From the NCBI RefSeq assembly GCF_002399615.1, contig NZ_DHDZ01000032.1, positions 11,242-65,827 on the forward strand: a DNA stretch of 54,586 bases. The letters are read 5' to 3'. A program made the translations under genes and the position numbers. The notes below the pieces were generated by a model. That model was not told the DNA's origin and did not search any database. It was given only the letters and a program-made list of their open reading frames with translations. This stretch comes from Pedobacter sp. UBA4863. Lineage in GTDB: Bacteria; Bacteroidota; Bacteroidia; Sphingobacteriales; Sphingobacteriaceae. Below are positions 51,096 to 54,586 of the stretch, one piece after another. Each line of letters begins with the position of its first letter. Positions within the stretch are counted from its first letter, which is position 1.

Positions 51096-51956
51096 ATGCA
51101 AATTACAGATATTAAAGATTTTCTCGATGTAAAAGTAGCGCAGTATAATCGGCCTAATTTCATTGCAAACGATCCCATTTGTATTCCGCATCAATATAGT
51201 TTAAAACAAGATATTGAAATTGCTGCATTTTTTGCGGCAATTTTAGCTTGGGGGCAACGTAAAACCATCATCAATAAATGCAACGAGCTATTGGCAAGAA
51301 TGGATAACCAACCTTATCAATTTATGTTGCACCATTCTGATGAAGATTTAAAAGGATTGTTAGGCTTTAAGCATCGTACCTTTAACGACACCGACTTGCT
51401 GTACTTTGTGGCATTTTTTAAGCAGCATTATCGTCAATCTAATTCCTTAGAAACCGCTTTTATTCCAAATACTTCTGCTTATAGAACCGAATATATGCAA
51501 ATTGAAGAAAGATATACGGATTTTGAATTAAGCTCTTCTAGTTGTTACGCAGCCGAATTAACCCTTAAAGATTTTAGCGTAGAAAAAGCATTAAATCATT
51601 TCCGTACTTATTTTTTTAGCCTACCAGATTTCCCCAGAAGAACCATAAAGCATATTTCATCGCCATTGCAAAAATCTACCTGTAAACGTTTAAACATGTT
51701 TTTAAGGTGGATGGTGCGTAAAGATAACTGCGGTGTAGATTTCGGGATCTGGAATACCATTCGCTCGTCAGACTTGATTTGCCCTTGCGATGTGCACGTA
51801 GATCGCGTAGCGAGATATTTTGGTTTAATTGAACGTAAAAAAACAGATTGGCTAACGGCTGTTGAACTTACGCAAAAGCTAAAAGAATTTGATGCTACAG
51901 ACCCCGTTAAATATGATTTTGCTTTATTTGGCTTGGGAGTAGAAGGAGAGTTGTAG
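51096..51956 (+). CDS. TIGR02757 (DUF2400) family protein
   Basis: The 286-residue protein matches the TIGR02757 family, whose function is unknown but whose fold is related to HhH-type DNA glycosylases as I recall. Marks are FFAAILAWGQRKTIINKC, RLNMFLRWMVRKDNCGVDFGIW and DLICPCDVHVDRVARYFGL. It is about 25-30 residues longer than usual because of an insertion around 125-165 (TDFELSSSSCYAAELTLKDFS). It ends DPVKYDFALFGLGVEG as in relatives, so the C-terminus is complete. Confidence 0.85.
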   Translation: MQITDIKDFLDVKVAQYNRPNFIANDPICIPHQYSLKQDIEIAAFFAAILAWGQRKTIINKCNELLARMDNQPYQFMLHHSDEDLKGLLGFKHRTFNDTDLLYFVAFFKQHYRQSNSLETAFIPNTSAYRTEYMQIEERYTDFELSSSSCYAAELTLKDFSVEKALNHFRTYFFSLPDFPRRTIKHISSPLQKSTCKRLNMFLRWMVRKDNCGVDFGIWNTIRSSDLICPCDVHVDRVARYFGLIERKKTDWLTAVELTQKLKEFDATDPVKYDFALFGLGVEGEL

Positions 51957-52042
51957 TTGGTTTGTTAGATGATTAGTTATTTCGCTGTTTGGATTTTTTG
52001 CCAAACGTATAACTTATTACCTAAAACTTATAACTTTAGTAA

Positions 52043-52552
52043 ATGGTAAATTTCAACGCCGAAATAGAGAAGTTTGATAGTAACGGTGAAAAAACTGGTT
52101 GGAGTTATGTTTTCGTGCCAGAAAATGTTGCACAACAAATTAAACCCGAGGAGAGAAGAGGCTTTCGTGTGCGTGGATATATAGACCAGTTGGCTATTAG
52201 CGGGAAAAGTTTAATCCCGATGGGCGGTGGCGATTTTATTTTGGCACTAGATGCGAAAATTCGGAAACAATTAAGAAAAGAAGTTGGTAGGCCTGTTACG
52301 CTTTCTTTAACATACGATGCCGATTTTAAAATTGAAATGCCCGAAGATTTAGAAGTTTGTTTGGCTCAAGAAGAGGGATTGTTAGAACATTTTTTGAGTT
52401 ATACTAAAGCACACCAAAACTATTTTATTAATTGGTTAAATACCGCCAAAACAGAGCCTACAAGAACTAAACGGCTAATAATGATTGTGGATGCCATGGC
52501 AAAAAAGCAAGATTTTGGTTTGATGATGAGGAGTAATAAAAAGCCAAAATAA
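52043..52552 (+). CDS. YdeI/DUF1905 family protein
   Basis: The 169-residue protein has a DUF1905 beta-barrel (about 1-90, with GWSYVFVPENVAQQI and RGFRVRGYIDQLAISGKSLIPMGGGDFILALDAKIRK). It is followed by a YdeI/OmpD-associated C-terminal part (about 120-165, YFINWLNTAKTEPTRTKRLIMIVDAMAKKQDFG). The role is unknown; YdeI-type proteins are linked with stress and antimicrobial-peptide resistance in other bacteria. It is convergent with the downstream ABC-F gene, ending 46 bases before it. Confidence 0.85.
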   Translation: MVNFNAEIEKFDSNGEKTGWSYVFVPENVAQQIKPEERRGFRVRGYIDQLAISGKSLIPMGGGDFILALDAKIRKQLRKEVGRPVTLSLTYDADFKIEMPEDLEVCLAQEEGLLEHFLSYTKAHQNYFINWLNTAKTEPTRTKRLIMIVDAMAKKQDFGLMMRSNKKPK

Positions 52553-52598
52553 GTTCTACTGTTCATTTTGGCTTTCTTTAGTTTGTTTTTTAGATACG

Positions 52599-54230
52599 CT
52601 ATTTCTCTATCTCTTTTAAGCTGTCCATTTTTTTAAGGGCTAGAAAGCCTTTAATGTCTTCAAAATGTTCGCGAACACGTTTGTTGCCAAATTCAAATAC
52701 TTTTTCTGCTAAGCCATCTAAAAAATCCCTATCGTGCGATACCAAAATTAAAGTGCCGTCGAAATCTTTTAAGGCATCTTTAATAATATCCTTGGTCTTC
52801 ATGTCTAGGTGATTGGTAGGCTCATCCAGAATTAAAACGTTTACAGGTTCTAATAAGAGTTTGATCATGGCCAAACGTGTTTTTTCACCACCCGATAAAA
52901 CCTTTACTTTTTTGGTAGTATCATCGCCACTAAACATAAAAGCACCGAGTAAATCTTTAATCTTTACCCTCACGTCGCCTACGGCAATTTGGTCTATGGT
53001 ATCAAAAACGGTTAGTTCTTCGTCTAAAAGAGCTGCTTGGTTTTGGGCAAAATAACCAATCTTTACGTTATGGCCTACTTTTAATTCGCCTTCAAAGTCA
53101 ATTTCACCCATAATGGCTTTAATCATGGTCGATTTTCCTTCACCATTTTTGCCCACGAACGCTACTTTTTGCCCACGTTCTATTACCATAGCTGCTTTTT
53201 CGAATACGGTATGGTTGCCATATTTTTTGGTCAGTTCCTCTACTATTACGGGGTAACTGCCAGAACGTGGCGAAGGTGGAAATTTTAAGCGTAATGCTGA
53301 GTTGTCTATTTCATCAATTTCGATGATTTCTAGTTTCTCCAACATTTTAACACGAGATTGTACTTGCAAAGTTTTAGAGTAAGTGCCTTTAAAACGATCA
53401 ATAAATTCCTGGTTGTCGGCTATAAAACGTTGTTGTTCTTCGTAGGCTTTTATTTGGTGTTCGCGGCGCTCTTTACGCAGTTGTAGGTAGTAGGTGTATT
53501 TGGCCTTGTAATCGTAAATACGGCCCATGGTTACCTCAATGGTACGGTTGGTGATGTTATCTACAAAAGCACGGTCGTGAGAAATCACAATAACCGCTTT
53601 TGCCGAGTTGAGCAAGAAATCTTCTAACCATTGAATACTTTCGATATCCATGTGGTTGGTAGGCTCATCAAGCAAAATCAAATCGGGCTTTTTCAATAAA
53701 ATTTTAGCCAGTTCAATGCGCATTCGCCAACCCCCAGAAAACTCTGAAGTTTGACGAGTAAAGTCTGAGCGTAAAAATCCCAGGCCTTTCAGTACTTTTT
53801 CTACTTCGGCATCGTAGTTAACCTCTTCAATAGAGTAAAACTTTTCGCTCAGTTCCGAAACCCGCTCAATCAGTTTCATGTAATCGTCCGTATCGTAATC
53901 GGTACGAATGCTTAGCTGTTCGTTTAAGCTTTCCAGCTCATCACGCATTTGATAAACTTCGTTAAATGCTTTAGAGGTTTCTTCAAAAACAGTTACATTA
54001 TCCTTAGTAAGTAAATGCTGTGGCAAATAAGCAATAACAGCCTCTTTAGGCCCTGCAATATGGCCCGAAGTTGGCTTGCCTACGCCTGCAATAATTTTTA
54101 ATAAGGTAGATTTGCCGGCGCCGTTCTTACCCATAAGGGCTATTTTGTCATTTTCGTTAATAGAAAAAGAAACGTCGCTAAAAAGGGTGGTGCCACCAAA
54201 AGATACCGAGATGTTATTTACGTCGATCAA
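52599..54230 (-). CDS. ABC-F ATPase, YdiF/YheS-like
   Basis: The 543-residue twin-ATPase has no membrane spans. NBD1 has Walker A GKNGAGKS, signature FSGGW and LLLDEPTNHMD. NBD2 has GKNGEGKS, LSGGEKTR, LILDEPTNHLD and SHDRDFLD. Both sites look active, unlike the first ABC-F gene. The linker carries FIDRFKGTYSKTLQVQSRVK, typical of the YdiF/YheS branch. The start codon is TTG (54230), the only start between an in-frame TAG upstream and the conserved IDVNNISVSFG. A TATCTTTG box lies at 54255-54262. Confidence 0.93.
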   Translation of the reverse strand: MIDVNNISVSFGGTTLFSDVSFSINENDKIALMGKNGAGKSTLLKIIAGVGKPTSGHIAGPKEAVIAYLPQHLLTKDNVTVFEETSKAFNEVYQMRDELESLNEQLSIRTDYDTDDYMKLIERVSELSEKFYSIEEVNYDAEVEKVLKGLGFLRSDFTRQTSEFSGGWRMRIELAKILLKKPDLILLDEPTNHMDIESIQWLEDFLLNSAKAVIVISHDRAFVDNITNRTIEVTMGRIYDYKAKYTYYLQLRKERREHQIKAYEEQQRFIADNQEFIDRFKGTYSKTLQVQSRVKMLEKLEIIEIDEIDNSALRLKFPPSPRSGSYPVIVEELTKKYGNHTVFEKAAMVIERGQKVAFVGKNGEGKSTMIKAIMGEIDFEGELKVGHNVKIGYFAQNQAALLDEELTVFDTIDQIAVGDVRVKIKDLLGAFMFSGDDTTKKVKVLSGGEKTRLAMIKLLLEPVNVLILDEPTNHLDMKTKDIIKDALKDFDGTLILVSHDRDFLDGLAEKVFEFGNKRVREHFEDIKGFLALKKMDSLKEIEK

Positions 54231-54254
54231 TGTGTAATGCTAAAAAATAAGCGG

Positions 54255-54262
54255 CAAAGATA
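54255..54262 (-). promoter_or_regulatory. -7 box of the second ABC-F gene
   Basis: TATCTTTG on the minus strand matches TAnnTTTG and ends 24 bases before the TTG start at 54230. Confidence 0.45.
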
Positions 54263-54370
54263 ATTCTTTTATGTTGGTGTGGCTGTTACGTAAGTTTAAT
54301 TTTTTTGAAATAGACAAACAATTGTTAACCGATAACACAAATGTAATTAAGGATAGGGAAATAGTTTAAT

Positions 54371-54570
54371 GCTAGAGTTTGGTGGGGACACCAAACTCTA
54401 GCGGCGTTTTGTCACTTTGCGTAGTGGTATATTAAATGCACAAATTTTTAAAACACAACAAATGTTAAATAAGGTTACTAACCTTTAAGTTGCCGTCGAA
54501 CCTGCCATTACGCAAAATGGCTGTTGGCGGTAGTGTTTGCTAGAGTTTGGTGTCCCACCAAACTCTTAGC
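54371..54570. repeat. About 200-base element bounded by inverted hairpin repeats
   Basis: The hairpin at the left end and the reverse complement of the hairpin at the right end agree except for one-base insertions or deletions. The inner TTTGCGTA(G/A)TGG motif is also inverted. The centre (54428-54504) holds no reading frame. It could be a MITE or another dispersed palindromic element. Confidence 0.5.
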
Positions 54571-54586
54571 TATGGGTTGTAGGCAG

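Larger units (their letters stand above)
54231..54586. other. 356-base terminal intergenic stretch with paired hairpin repeats
   Basis: No gene is seen up to the end of the window. After the ABC-F promoter box come two nearly identical hairpins in opposite orientation: GCTAGAGTTTGGTG/CACCAAACTCTAGC with loop GGGA (54371-54402), and GCTAGAGTTTGGTG/CACCAAACTCTTAGC with loop TCC (54539-54570). Inside them lie TTTGCGTAGTGG (54416-54427) and its near-complement CCATTACGCAAA (54505-54516). The layout suggests a small mobile or regulatory element. Confidence 0.6.

Noticed and set aside
1..54586. tRNA, rRNA or prophage genes
   Set aside because: No cloverleaf, T-arm GGTTCRANYCC pattern, integrase or phage structural genes were recognised.

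Overview
The window looks like chromosomal DNA of a member of the Bacteroidota, most likely family Sphingobacteriaceae (Pedobacter-like). The evidence is AT-rich sequence with very dense coding, Bacteroidota-type promoter boxes (TAnnTTTG) in front of many genes, few clear Shine-Dalgarno sites, type IX secretion proteins (PorT and a PorV/PorQ-type protein), a TonB-dependent receptor with a carboxypeptidase-like N-terminal domain, an archaeal/eukaryotic-type ProRS, and the NadK-UppS-BamA-OmpH-MurI gene order. The genus is inference. No rRNA, tRNA, CRISPR array, prophage or transposase gene was seen.

Layout. 1-9.6 kb: a lipoprotein-like serine hydrolase fused to a GH3 C-terminal-type domain, a structured intergenic stretch, a YbiT-type ABC-F ATPase, an MDR oxidoreductase, a minus-strand operon (SurA-like chaperone, SurA-type PPIase, MoxR ATPase), and a plus-strand pair (a possible DNA polymerase III psi-like protein and RdgB). 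9.7-17.6 kb: a TonB receptor divergent from a penicillin-acylase family protein with a small membrane protein, an orphan LuxE-type acyl-adenylating enzyme, and a RES-Xre toxin-antitoxin module with a recognisable promoter and operator. 17.6-28 kb: tyrS, an AcpH-like protein with a PorV-like protein, an EcsC protein, an OmpH lipoprotein, gyrB, a UbiA-type prenyltransferase with engB, and menG/ubiE overlapping porT. 28-38.1 kb: an SDR enzyme and a YqeY protein, then a co-directional envelope cluster of alpha/beta hydrolase, CBS protein, nadK, DUF6089, uppS, bamA, two OmpH/Skp chaperones and murI. 38-54.6 kb: a long PurF-like enzyme, udk with a LysM-DPBB protein, dps, a UbiD-family decarboxylase, an OMPP1/FadL porin with a low-complexity lipoprotein, proS, an unknown conserved-looking gene, a cystathionine gamma-synthase-type enzyme, a TIGR02757 protein, a YdeI/DUF1905 protein and a second ABC-F ATPase. 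The window ends in an intergenic stretch with two mutually inverted hairpin repeats.

How the genes work together. The dominant theme is outer-membrane biogenesis. SurA, Skp/OmpH and BamA would fold outer-membrane proteins, UppS and MurI would supply peptidoglycan precursors, and PorT is a type IX secretion component. The TonB receptor, FadL-type porin and PorV-like barrel are likely clients. UbiA-, UbiE- and UbiD-family enzymes suggest menaquinone synthesis, although they are not in one operon. The most useful leads are the candidate psi subunit, the RES-Xre regulatory region, the long PurF-like paralogue, four predicted leaderless transcripts (luxE-like, engB, menG/ubiE, ubiD-like), and two families of short intergenic inverted repeats. 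Most of the window is ordinary core-genome sequence, and I see no clear multi-gene system that is wholly new.
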